DNA from: Cryoendolithus antarcticus
Lineage: Eukaryota > Ascomycota > Dothideomycetes > Cladosporiales > Cladosporiaceae
Length of the DNA: 64,000 nt
NCBI GenBank assembly: GCA_002077065.1
Contig: NAJO01000002.1
Coordinates: 186,001-250,000 of the forward strand
Reading direction: 5' to 3'
Below are positions 44,786-53,809 of this stretch, one piece after another. Under the pieces are notes generated by a model. It searched no databases and was not told where the DNA came from. It saw only the letters and a list, made by a program, of their open reading frames with translations. How positions within the stretch are numbered: the first letter of the stretch is position 1; each line of letters opens with the position of its first letter. The translations under genes were made by a program, and so were the position numbers.

Positions 44786-46043
44786 TCACGAAAGCAAGTC
44801 CGCAACGTTCATCGGCATCTCGTCGATCTGCGTCGAGTAGTACACTGCCCTCACATTAGCACCCACACCCCATCATTGCACACGTACAAGACCACTCACA
44901 CTCAATATCCCTCAAAATCCTCACATCCTCACTCGTCACAAAATTGATCGCAACCCCCTTCCGCCCGAACCTCCCACTCCGCCCAATCCGATGAATATAG
45001 TTCTCCCGATTGCTCGGCAAATCATAGTTAATAACCAGACTCACTTGCTGCACATCGATGCCCCTAGCCCATACATCCGTGCTGATCAGCACGCGACTAT
45101 TCCCCTGTCTGAATTCCTGCATAATACTGTCGCGCTCTTTTTGCGGCATCTCGCCGTGCATAGAGGAAACGGTGAAGTTTGCGTCGCGCATTTTGTCGGT
45201 GAGCCAGTCGACTTTGCGGCGCGTGTTGCAGAAGATTACGGCTTGGGTTATGGTTAGGGTGTCGTACAGGTCGCAAAGGGTGTCGAATTTCCATTCTTCT
45301 TTCTCGACTGCGATGAAGTACTGCTTGAGGCCCTCTAACGTCAGTTCATCACGCTTGACGAGGATGCGAACGGGATCCGTCATGAATTTCGTCGTCATAT
45401 CTAGCACATCGTACGGCAGCGTTGCGCTGACTACGACGACTTGTGTGGCAGGTGGAAGGTAGCGATACACGTCGTAGATCTGCTCTCGGAACCCCCTGTT
45501 AAGGAGCTCATCGGCTTCGTCTAGGACGAGCATCTTGATGTGACGTGTGCGGAGGTTGCGGCGACGGATCATGTCTGCTACGCGTCCGGGCGTGCCAGAT
45601 ACAACGTGCTGTCCGTAGTCCAGCTTGCGGATGTCTTCGCCGACGTTTGTGCCTCCGATGCAAGCATGACACTGAACGTTCATGTAGTCGCCGAGTGCCA
45701 GCAAAACACTCTGGATTTGGGTGGCGAGTTCGCGCGTAGGCGACAGGACTAATGCTTGGGTCTCGCGCACAGCGGTGTCGATGACCTGCAGAATGGAGAT
45801 GCTGAATGTTGCCGTCTTTCCTGTGCCGGACTGCGCTTGGGCGATTGTATCACGCCCTTTGCAGATCTGGACAATCGCGCGGGACTGGACCGCTGATGGT
45901 GACTCGTAGCCGTAAGCGTAGATGCCGCGAAGCAGATTCTCCTTCAGGTGCATTGCTTCGAAGGTCGGGGCCACAGAGACTTCCTTGGAGGTGGAGAACT
46001 CCATCCGCTCCTCCGCCTTGCGGTCGATGGTGTCGTCGGCCAT
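44786..46043 (-). CDS. FAL1: DEAD-box RNA helicase FAL1 / eIF4A-III
   Basis: eIF4A-like helicase. In yeast Fal1 works in 18S rRNA maturation; in other eukaryotes the orthologue is the exon junction complex core. Exons 46043-44900 and 44844-44786 give 400 residues, the same as the family. The last 59 nt exon restores the conserved ending [17 protein letters not shown]; without splicing the frame ends in unrelated residues. Motifs: Q motif, AQSGTGKT (I), PTRELA (Ia), DEAD (II), SAT (III), [10 protein letters not shown] and [11 protein letters not shown] (VI). Divergent from the SF3a60 gene, with a 427 bp shared promoter. Confidence 0.96.
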
Positions 46044-46470
46044 GATGGGTGGATGCGGCGACTGTCTGGGATTCGGTCACTCAGTGAATTGAGTGGTCTT
46101 AGGAAATGGTGGAGGTGGAGGAGAAAGAGCAGCTCTGGTAGCCCGCTTTTTGAGAAAGCTTGTTATGTCAGCAGTCAAGATTTGGGACCTGCTTGACAGT
46201 TAAACACCTTGTCGAAGTCGCAATCCGTCTACTTCACTCACTTCAAGTTCAGCACTTCTGAAAGCGGTACTAAAGCTCTTCACCGAGCACGCGGCAAACA
46301 GGCGACTGGAAGCCTTTGGCGAAATTGGCTCGACGCGGCTTACGCGATCGACTGAATAAGTGCCTTCTCCCGGAGTGAGAGTGAGTGACAACGGCGTCGG
46401 CGGCGGCAGCAGCAGCAGCTGTAGACGTGGTGGGGAGAGCGGCGGAGGAAGCAAAGCGTGAGGCAGCGAG
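46044..46470. promoter_or_regulatory. Divergent promoter, FAL1 / SF3a60
   Basis: 427 bp between start codons of two RNA-processing genes. Purine-rich tracts near 46105-46130 and a GGCGGCGG-type run at 46399-46446 precede SF3a60. No precise site can be named. Confidence 0.4.
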
Positions 46471-48051
46471 ATGTTGATCGAGGATCTGCGCTCGGCGCAC
46501 GAGGATATCGAACGCCTCGAGGCTGCAATCGCAGAGCGCATCACAGACGAGCCCAAGCACGTGAGTAGCCTTGACCTCCGCTCATACCATGGCAGAACTT
46601 ACATCTCACAGATCCGCAACAGACTCGCGCGCGACCACGAGATCGCAAACTTCGCCGACAAGATCACGAACCAGAGTGAGCGAGCACTGCACATATACAA
46701 CAACGAGTGCGATGACTGGACACGGGAAGTGCAGTCGCTGACTGCGGGTGATGATCCGTTTGAGGAGTTTTACAAACAACCAGCGGGGATCAAGGACTTC
46801 CACAGACGGAATGCCAATGAGCCGGTGGAGAACCTCGAGCGAGCATACAAGAAGCCTGAAAATGGTGGGCCTGCTGGGGGGTTCGCTGGCGACATCACGA
46901 GCATGTTCACAGGTGAGGAGGCGTTTGGTCGATTCTTCGATCTGACAATGCTGCACGAGGAGTTCCTCAACTTGCCCGGCATCAAGCTCGAGCGCAAAGT
47001 CACATACCTGCACTACATCGACATATTCGACAAGTTCGGCCCGCCAGAGCTCACCCTTAAGAAGGACGAGCACAAGATGACAGACGCCTACTTCAGCTAT
47101 GTCGGAAGTCTAGCCGACTACCTCGAATCATTCATGCGCCGCTCCAAGCCTCTCGAGAACCTCGACGCCATCTTCCGCGGCTTCCTCGACGAGTTCGAGC
47201 GCGCATGGGAGAAAGGCGAGATCCTAGGCTGGGAAACAGTCGCAAAGTCCAACGGCTCCGGTCCCAAGACTCAAGGCACAGGCACGGGTATCTGGTGCGC
47301 CGACTGTGAGAAAGAATTCAAGAACGACAACGTCTTCCGCGCCCACCTCACAGGAAGGAAACACATCAAAGCCGCCGCCGAGCGCGAGGCGTCCGCGGCG
47401 GACTCCACTACAGCTGCCCCACCAACATCCCTCAAACGCCTGCGCGAACGCGCCGTAGCCGAGCGCGAACACCGCGTCACCCGCCTCGCCGCCTCAATGC
47501 AAACAGTCCGCGAAGACACGCGCGTGAACGTCGAGCGCAAATCAGGCATGACGGACAAAGAGCGCACCGCCGAGATCGAAGCCCTGTACGCCGAGGACAC
47601 AACAATGACCAACGGTCCATCCAACGGCGCCAACGGCGAAGGCGACGACGACGACGAAGAAGACGGCGAGAAACTCTACAACCCGCTCAAACTCCCCTTA
47701 TCCTGGGACGGCAAGCCCATCCCCTTCTGGCTCTACAAGTTGCACGGGCTTGGCGTGGAATTCAGTTGCGAGATCTGCGGGAATTATGTGTATATGGGGC
47801 GCAGGGCTTTTGATAAGCATTTCAGTGAGCAGAGGCATGTGTATGGGTTGAAGTGTCTGGGGATCACGCAGACGGGGTTGTTCAGGGAGATTACGGGGAT
47901 TGGGGAGGCGGAGCGGTTGTGGGAGAAGATTCAGAGGGATCGCGAGACGAAGGAGAAGGCTGATGAGGGGGTAATTGAGATGGAGGATAGTTATGGCGCG
48001 GTGATGCCGTGGAAGGTGTGGGATGACTTGAATAAGCAGGGATTGTTGTGA
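46471..48051 (+). CDS. Splicing factor SF3a subunit 3 (SF3a60 / Prp9)
   Basis: U2 snRNP subunit needed for pre-spliceosome assembly. Exons 46471-46560 and 46612-48051 give 509 residues. The 51 bp intron has no stop and is a multiple of three, so it reads through as if coding; family continuity (EPKHIRNRLARDHEIANF) shows it is an intron. Visible: N-terminal helix MLIEDLRSAHEDIERLE, the PRP9-type centre EFYKQPAGIKDFHRRN, a U1-like C2H2 finger near residue 260 (CADCEKEF...HLTGRKHI), an acidic Asp/Glu run near 375-385, and the C-terminal Cys/His matrin-like finger (CEICGNY...HFSEQRH). Very secure. Confidence 0.95.
   Translation: MLIEDLRSAHEDIERLEAAIAERITDEPKHVSSLDLRSYHGRTYISQIRNRLARDHEIANFADKITNQSERALHIYNNECDDWTREVQSLTAGDDPFEEFYKQPAGIKDFHRRNANEPVENLERAYKKPENGGPAGGFAGDITSMFTGEEAFGRFFDLTMLHEEFLNLPGIKLERKVTYLHYIDIFDKFGPPELTLKKDEHKMTDAYFSYVGSLADYLESFMRRSKPLENLDAIFRGFLDEFERAWEKGEILGWETVAKSNGSGPKTQGTGTGIWCADCEKEFKNDNVFRAHLTGRKHIKAAAEREASAADSTTAAPPTSLKRLRERAVAEREHRVTRLAASMQTVREDTRVNVERKSGMTDKERTAEIEALYAEDTTMTNGPSNGANGEGDDDDEEDGEKLYNPLKLPLSWDGKPIPFWLYKLHGLGVEFSCEICGNYVYMGRRAFDKHFSEQRHVYGLKCLGITQTGLFREITGIGEAERLWEKIQRDRETKEKADEGVIEMEDSYGAVMPWKVWDDLNKQGLL
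46561..46611 (+). other. Stop-free, in-frame 51 bp intron in SF3a60
   Basis: GTGAGT...CAG with no stop in frame. Retention would insert 17 residues between the His and Ile of EPKHIRNR. Confidence 0.75.
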
Positions 48052-48325
48052 GGAGCTTGGCGCATGTATGAAGGAATAATCGGAAAGTGGAATGGCGCTG
48101 CTGCTGCTGCACGGGCAGCGACAGATGGAGTCTGGTGCGTTCAGCATGCGGCGTCGAAAAGGTATAGATGTAAGTCGCAAACGAAGCTGGGCGTATAGAA
48201 TCGAAGCTGAAGCTCCCAGCAAGCTCGGCCCGAGGAGCTCTGATTGAGCAGGCAGCGTGTAAAGCAAATGGAAAGTCAGTACACAGTACGTACGCTTCCA
48301 CTACCAGCATTTCCATTCCCCATCG

Positions 48326-49393
48326 ATGCAGTTCGACCCTTCTCTTGCATTACTACCGCCCGACCCACCCGACACTCCTCACGATGCTGTCCTCTCGTCC
48401 AAACCAGGCTTCCATCTCCGCCCTCCCCCTCCGCCCCATCAACTTCATTCCCAGATCACCTCAGATGCTTCGCTTTTCCGGACAATCCACATGGCCACGC
48501 CCACGATCTCGCGCGCAGCCTGGCGATTGACCATAGACGGGCGAGTCGAGCGACCCTACGCTCTGGACTGGAAGCTGCTTATGCAGCTCGGCGAGCGCCA
48601 CGGACGGACAGTGGAGAGCGTGCATGAATGCTACGGCAGTCCTCTTAAACCACCCACCGAAGCCGTACGGCGAGTCGGCAACGTAAAGTGGTTCGGAGTG
48701 CCTTTGGCAGTGCTACTGGATCTCGCTGGATCTCTGGGCGAGGGCGCACAGTACGTCTGGGCTGACGGATTAGACGCCGGGACCTTCGGCGATGTGGCCG
48801 CAGATCGGTATCAGAAAGACGTCCCGCTCGCCAAAGCTCTGAGCGACGACGTTCTCGTAGCGTGGTGGATGAATGGCGAGGAGTTGAGTGTGGAGCGCGG
48901 GGGGCCGGTGAGATTAGTCGTGCCTGGATGGTTTGGGACGAATTCGGTCAAGTGGCTTTGCCGACTCTCCGTGCAGGCTGAGAGGGCGATGGGACCATTC
49001 ACGACGAGATTCTACAATGAGCTCGTTCCTGGCAAGGAGGCCGAGGGGACGATGAGGCCGGTTTGGGGGGTGGAGGTGAATTCTATCATCTGCTCTCCTG
49101 AGCCTGCGCAGGTGCTTGAGGCTGGGATTATCGAGATATGGGGCTGGTGTTGGTGTTGCGGCGACGCGGACGAGATTGCTGGCGTCGAAGTAGTTTCTGC
49201 TGATGGCACGCAGATAGTCCACGCTGCTGTGGAGCACAGAGAAGGGCCTTCATGGCGGCGATGGATCGCGAACCTGACGATAAAACAAGGAGCGCATGAA
49301 GTGTATGCCCGCGCGAGCACTACGAATGGGAATTTGCAGCCGTTGGGGAATAGGCGCAATGAGGTACACCGCGTGAAGTTTCACGTTGGGTGA
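48326..49393 (+). CDS. Sulfite-oxidase-like molybdopterin oxidoreductase
   Basis: Single exon, 355 residues. SUOX-fold catalytic domain followed by the Mo-co dimerisation domain. The N-terminal stretch PGFHLRPPPPPHQL supports the ATG at 48326 over the one at 48491. The putative molybdenum-ligand Cys is Cys102 in HECYGSPLKPP, where animal sulfite oxidase has a CAGNRR-type motif. VGNVKWFGVPLAVLL, the RLVVPGWFGTNSVKWL core and the Ig-like dimerisation part (GWCWCCGDADEIAGVEV) follow. No cytochrome b5 domain and no targeting peptide, so probably cytosolic. Substrate unproven. Confidence 0.88.
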   Translation: MQFDPSLALLPPDPPDTPHDAVLSSKPGFHLRPPPPPHQLHSQITSDASLFRTIHMATPTISRAAWRLTIDGRVERPYALDWKLLMQLGERHGRTVESVHECYGSPLKPPTEAVRRVGNVKWFGVPLAVLLDLAGSLGEGAQYVWADGLDAGTFGDVAADRYQKDVPLAKALSDDVLVAWWMNGEELSVERGGPVRLVVPGWFGTNSVKWLCRLSVQAERAMGPFTTRFYNELVPGKEAEGTMRPVWGVEVNSIICSPEPAQVLEAGIIEIWGWCWCCGDADEIAGVEVVSADGTQIVHAAVEHREGPSWRRWIANLTIKQGAHEVYARASTTNGNLQPLGNRRNEVHRVKFHVG

Positions 49394-49544
49394 AATGGTG
49401 AGCTTGGTTCTCCCGAAACTGTGCAATGCCAAGGAGGTATGTTGACACTGCTCGTTCGAGCGCGTCAGTTGGACGACTATCAATGAGATACAGGCATGCG
49501 AACGGCCGCAGTGCTCAACTCGACACTCACGCATCGCCAGTAGC

Positions 49545-51290
49545 TTACACAAACACCTCCTCAACCCTCTCCACGTCTCCCTCATCGCCCTTCCAGCCCT
49601 CGGCAACCCGTCTCGCGTCCTCATCCACATGCGAGCTCGGCACCCACTTGCTACCCGGCACGAACCACGGACTCTCCTCGAACAGCTCGTCCATGTCCTC
49701 GAGATTTAGTCCCGTAGTCTCGGGCAAGAATGCCCAAAGGAAGATCCCGTTCGTGGCATTACACACGATGAAGACGATGTAGTATTGCCAGCCTATGGCG
49801 CTGACAGCTATCGGCGTGACTTGACCAATCATAGTGTTGAAGGCGAAAGAAGTCATGCCGCCGAGGGACACACCCTTCATGCGCATCGCGTTACCGAAAA
49901 GCTCGGCCGGAATAGCCCAGGAAAGTGGTCTGCCATTCTTGTCAGTACGAGATTTCCCACTCTAATTTTAAGAAGGCGATTTACCCCGAGGTAACGAAGA
50001 ACACAAAATTGAACAGCCAAGTCAAAGCCACAAATGCCCAATGTGCGCCAGTGCTCGGCGCCGAAGCAGGAAACTTCTGGATTAAGATTGCGTTGATCAG
50101 GAATGTGATGCACATGATCGCTGCACCGTAGATCTCCAGACTACGGCGTCCGACCCTCTCAATGATGAGGATGCAGACTGTTGTCCCGAGCAGCGCGATG
50201 ATAGCGTTCACGCCGTTGAATAGTAACGATTGACTTGTTGGGATGCCGATCTGTGCGTAGATCTGAGGAGAGACTGAATGGGGCATTAGTCAATATGTCG
50301 CACGGTAGAGAAAGTCATGAACTTACAATACTGTATGCTCGACACTCCAGTCATCTGGCAGCCAGCCTGGATGGCCATGACAATGATCGTGCGTCGAAGG
50401 TTCGGCAACGTAGAAACCAGATCCCAGTATGTCTTCTTCTTGTCCAGACGCTCGGTCTCAATCTGGTGCATGATAAGGTTGAACTCAGCGATCACGTAGG
50501 GATCGCTCTCGTCGCCGTGGGAGTGAAGCTGAGCGAGATTGCGGCGGCCGCGGTCCGACTGGTCGTGGTCGCACAGCCAGCGGGGACTTTCAGGAAAGAG
50601 GTAGATCATGCTGGCGAGGAAGATCGCGGGCACGATCTGGATTCCGAGGGGTATACGCCATTCTCGGCTGTTGCCAGTGCCAGTCCAGGTCTGGTAGCAA
50701 GCATAGCCGATCCAGGCAGCGACGACTTGACCCAGTGCATTGAATAGTTGTTGCAAGCAGGTGATCTTGCCTCGGATCTTGCGGTGCGAGATCTCGGCCT
50801 GAAAGATCGGAACAATGAGTGTGAGGAAGCTGCACCATGTTAAAATCCCGTAGAGACATGATAGGGGTGTCAGGCAATGCCTACCCAACACCAACACCTG
50901 CAACATATCGTCCAGCATACAGCATGCCAATGTTCATGCCAGCCGTCTGTATGATTCCGCCAACGATGAAGATGCATGAGCCCATCAAGATCACTGCCCT
51001 CCGGCCGATCGGGTTCGTGAAGCCAGATCCGAGGGCGCCAGTGAAACATCCTGCTGTGAACAGGGCAACGACAGTGCCCGCCTTCGCATCGGCGTTGTCT
51101 TGCAGGAATAGTGTCTTGAAGTTGTCGCTTGCAACGACTTCGGCGATGACTGCCAAGTCATATCCGAAAAGCTTCACGAGTGCTTGCGTTAGTTGCTGTC
51201 ATTGATAAGAACGCGTTCCATGCGGTGACTTACGAAAGAGCCAAGAGCTGCAAAGCAGCCGACAAGGAATTGGAGGACTCCAGGCTTCAT
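49545..51290 (-). CDS. MFS sugar-type transporter
   Basis: Twelve-helix plasma-membrane sugar/H+ symporter family (PF00083). Exons 51290-51234, 51171-50885, 50829-50327, 50273-49985 and 49929-49545 give 506 residues; introns are 62, 55, 53 and 55 bp. Splices restore AALGSFLFGYDLAVIAE, YVAGVGVGFLTLIVPIFQAE, SSIQYFSPQIYAQIG and FVTSGPLSWAIPAELFGNAMRMKG. The loop motif PESPRWL and the C-terminal PETTGLNLEDMDELF are typical. Substrate not predictable. The promoter contains a dyad and CGG repeats (see separate features). Divergent from a D-2-hydroxyacid dehydrogenase gene. Confidence 0.94.
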
Positions 51291-51365
51291 GGTCGCGAAT
51301 GGGCTAAAGATTGTTGCTTGTAGGACTTCCCCGTGGTCGACGCAAAGAGATCTATACTTACATCT

Positions 51366-51390
51366 ATGTCAACATGCACACAGTTGACAT
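51366..51390. promoter_or_regulatory. Perfect inverted repeat ATGTCAAC-N9-GTTGACAT
   Basis: Two 8 bp arms (51366-51373 and 51383-51390) are exact reverse complements with a 9 bp spacer, about 75-100 bp upstream of the transporter ATG. The shape suggests a dimeric regulator site. Confidence 0.5.
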
Positions 51391-51396
51391 CACCGT

Positions 51397-51423
51397 CCGG
51401 ACTGCAGTATGACCGCCGGACTG
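51397..51423. promoter_or_regulatory. Direct repeat CCGGACTG, 19 bp period
   Basis: CCGGACTG at 51397-51404 and 51416-51423, adjacent to the dyad. Each contains a CGG triplet, as in many Zn2Cys6 sites. Confidence 0.45.
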
Positions 51424-52562
51424 ACATTTGAACGGCATCTACAAGCTTGCTGAATCAGGGATCTCGTTTTTGTAGCTCGTAGTGCAAGACAAACGAGAGA
51501 TAGCCGGTGAGGAGTCAATGTGCCGTACCCTCCAGCGGGTGATATCGACTCAAGCTGTCACTGAACGCGGGGAACCCCAGCGCTAGACAGGTTCTCTCCA
51601 ATGCCGGATCCCGGGTGTGCAGGCATGCTCGACATTGAAGAAGACCTATTGTCTTCAGTGCTCGATGTGGTATTCCGGCGCCTCTGGAAGTACGGCAGTC
51701 TGCTGCACGTCGTTGCGATCGAAGTCGGCCACGTGCCGTTCACGTGCTCGAACAGCCGAATCACCCCAGAGCACTTTGGTGGTTCTGGTCTGCTGCTTGG
51801 CTAAATGCACGATCTGGTCTCGCGGGTGACTTTGGTAGCTTGCCTTGCTGTGTCTTCGTGTGGTTGTCAATAGCATCGCCTGGGCAAGTGCTGAAAGTAC
51901 GCGGCGCGATACAGCGTCCGCAAAGCTGTAGAGTGTTGTCAAAACCCTCATGCTGCGTCACTGTCGACCGGGAACTTCTCCAGTAAGCAGATCGAGAGTG
52001 TGTTGTGGATGCCATGCAGCTTGAGAGCTCATCAGCGCTCTCCGGTCCATGTAGCTGTTGTTGCTCGTTCCGACATGCCTAGGCACTGATGGCTGGTTGT
52101 CATACACCTACGAGTCGGTCCCATTTCCATCATGGTCCTGACTGGCATACCGGTGTCGGGAGGCCAAGGACGACCTCTTTGGCAGCAAGGAGCTCCGGAT
52201 ACTGCTGCTTGTGATCGCTAGCAGCATCTTTACAGGGAGGATCATGTCGGCCATTGCCCCAACGGAAGACATTCGCTGTGTGGAAGATCTGCTCCACAGC
52301 ATGCTTGAGCCCACGCTTGCATCGCTGTAGGCTGTCTGGCAGCTGGGGAAGACGAAAACCGCGGCGATCACCTTGTACCTACCGTAGATGTCCTCTGGTC
52401 AACAATGCAGAGATACACACTGCATCGCATCAAGTTCCTCCGACCGTGTGGATCCTCGGCATTTGAAACCCTCACTTACCATCGGCTTATCGCTCCACGT
52501 TGGCACCCCTCCAAGTAACCGTCAGTGCCCGTCATGAAGTCCATAGCAATAATGTCTTCTCT

Positions 52563-53579
52563 ATGGCCGTGCCTCGTCTGTCCCTCATACGTTCCCACCT
52601 CAAGCCAGATCTATCCTCCGAGACATCGCCCAAGATGAAGCTCCTCTATCCCACTTCGCTCGTGCTCGACACAAAAGAACTCGAGGGCTTCGCTGCCACG
52701 CTACATGCCTACGATGTCAAGAAGCCTTTGCCGGAAGACTTGATAGACGCAGAAGTGTTGGTGACATGGAGCAATAGCGCCGAGAACCTCAAAGATGCGG
52801 CGAAACGAATGACGAACCTGAAATGGATTCAATCCCTAGCTGCTGGGCCGAACGATGTGCTCAATGCTGGGTTCGATAGCAAAAAGATCATCGTCACAAC
52901 CGGTTCCGGGTTGCACGACTTGACAGTTGCCGAGCATGCTCTGGGCATGCTGCTAGATGGCGCGAGACGGTTCTTCGAAATGCGAGATTACCAGACCCAG
53001 GGGAAGTGGCCTGGCCACCTGGGAGGCCCACAACCAGATCGACCGAAGGGGAAATTCACGACGCTGCGAGACGCGAATGTGACGATATGGGGATTTGGAA
53101 ACATCGCGAAGGCACTCGCGCCTTGGCTGACGAGTCTGGGAGCGAACGTAAAGGGACTTGCGCGGTCGAGTGGCGTCAGGAATGGTGTCGAAGTTTATGG
53201 CGATGATAAGATCGATGAGATATTGGCAAGGACCGATGCGTTGGTCATGATTCTACCTGGAGCGGAAAGCACGAACAACGCGCTGAACGCTGCGAGGCTG
53301 AAGACGTTACCGAAGCATGCCTGGGTGGTCAATGTTGGGCGAGGGACGGCGATCGATGAGGATGCGCTCGTCGAGGCGCTCGAGAGCGGCGAGATCGGCG
53401 GTGCGGCATTGGACGTGTTTGTGAAGGAGCCGTTGCCAGAGAGCTCAAAATTGTACAAAGCGCCGAACTGTATTATAAGTCCACATGCTGCTGGTGGTAG
53501 ACCGCAAGGTGCGGAGGAGCTGATAGCGTTCAATCTGCGGAAGTTCATGGCTGGGCAAGAATTGAGGAACGTCATATAG
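52563..53579 (+). CDS. D-isomer 2-hydroxyacid dehydrogenase
   Basis: NAD(P)-dependent reductase of 2-oxoacids. Single exon. The ATG at 52563 gives 338 residues; the ATG at 52635 (MKLLYPTSL) gives 314 and is equally possible, while the frame open to 52500 has only a TTG. The N-terminal half has ITVTT-type SGLHDLTVAEHALGMLL. The Rossmann site is VTIWGFGNIAKALAPWL. The catalytic Arg is in VVNVGRGTAID, Glu in ALDVFVKEPLP and His in ISPHAAGGRP, so the triad is complete. Probably cytosolic; substrate unknown. Convergent with the amino acid permease (230 bp). Confidence 0.92.
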   Translation: MAVPRLSLIRSHLKPDLSSETSPKMKLLYPTSLVLDTKELEGFAATLHAYDVKKPLPEDLIDAEVLVTWSNSAENLKDAAKRMTNLKWIQSLAAGPNDVLNAGFDSKKIIVTTGSGLHDLTVAEHALGMLLDGARRFFEMRDYQTQGKWPGHLGGPQPDRPKGKFTTLRDANVTIWGFGNIAKALAPWLTSLGANVKGLARSSGVRNGVEVYGDDKIDEILARTDALVMILPGAESTNNALNAARLKTLPKHAWVVNVGRGTAIDEDALVEALESGEIGGAALDVFVKEPLPESSKLYKAPNCIISPHAAGGRPQGAEELIAFNLRKFMAGQELRNVI

Positions 53580-53809
53580 AAATACCTTTGGATACAACGT
53601 TATACGAGCACATAACAACAGCGACACCCGTCCAGCTGTCGAAATCTGTTCCACTTAGCATATATCCTCTCGCGTCGTGGTCAAGCGTAAAGACATGTGG
53701 TGTTCTCATCACTGAGAGAAGCGCCAAGGATCTGTCGATATCATTTGATTGCAGTACTATCGAATCTGCCTTTCCACACACCGGCAACGAACGATGCCTT
53801 ATATCTCAC

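Larger units (their letters stand above)
51291..52562. other. Divergent intergenic region, MFS transporter / D-2-hydroxyacid dehydrogenase
   Basis: About 1.3 kb carrying both promoters. The only distinct structure I see is the dyad and repeated CCGGACTG at 51366-51423. No gene. Confidence 0.5.

Noticed and set aside
50235..50747. 170-codon plus-strand frame
   Set aside because: Antisense to the MFS transporter exons; an artefact.
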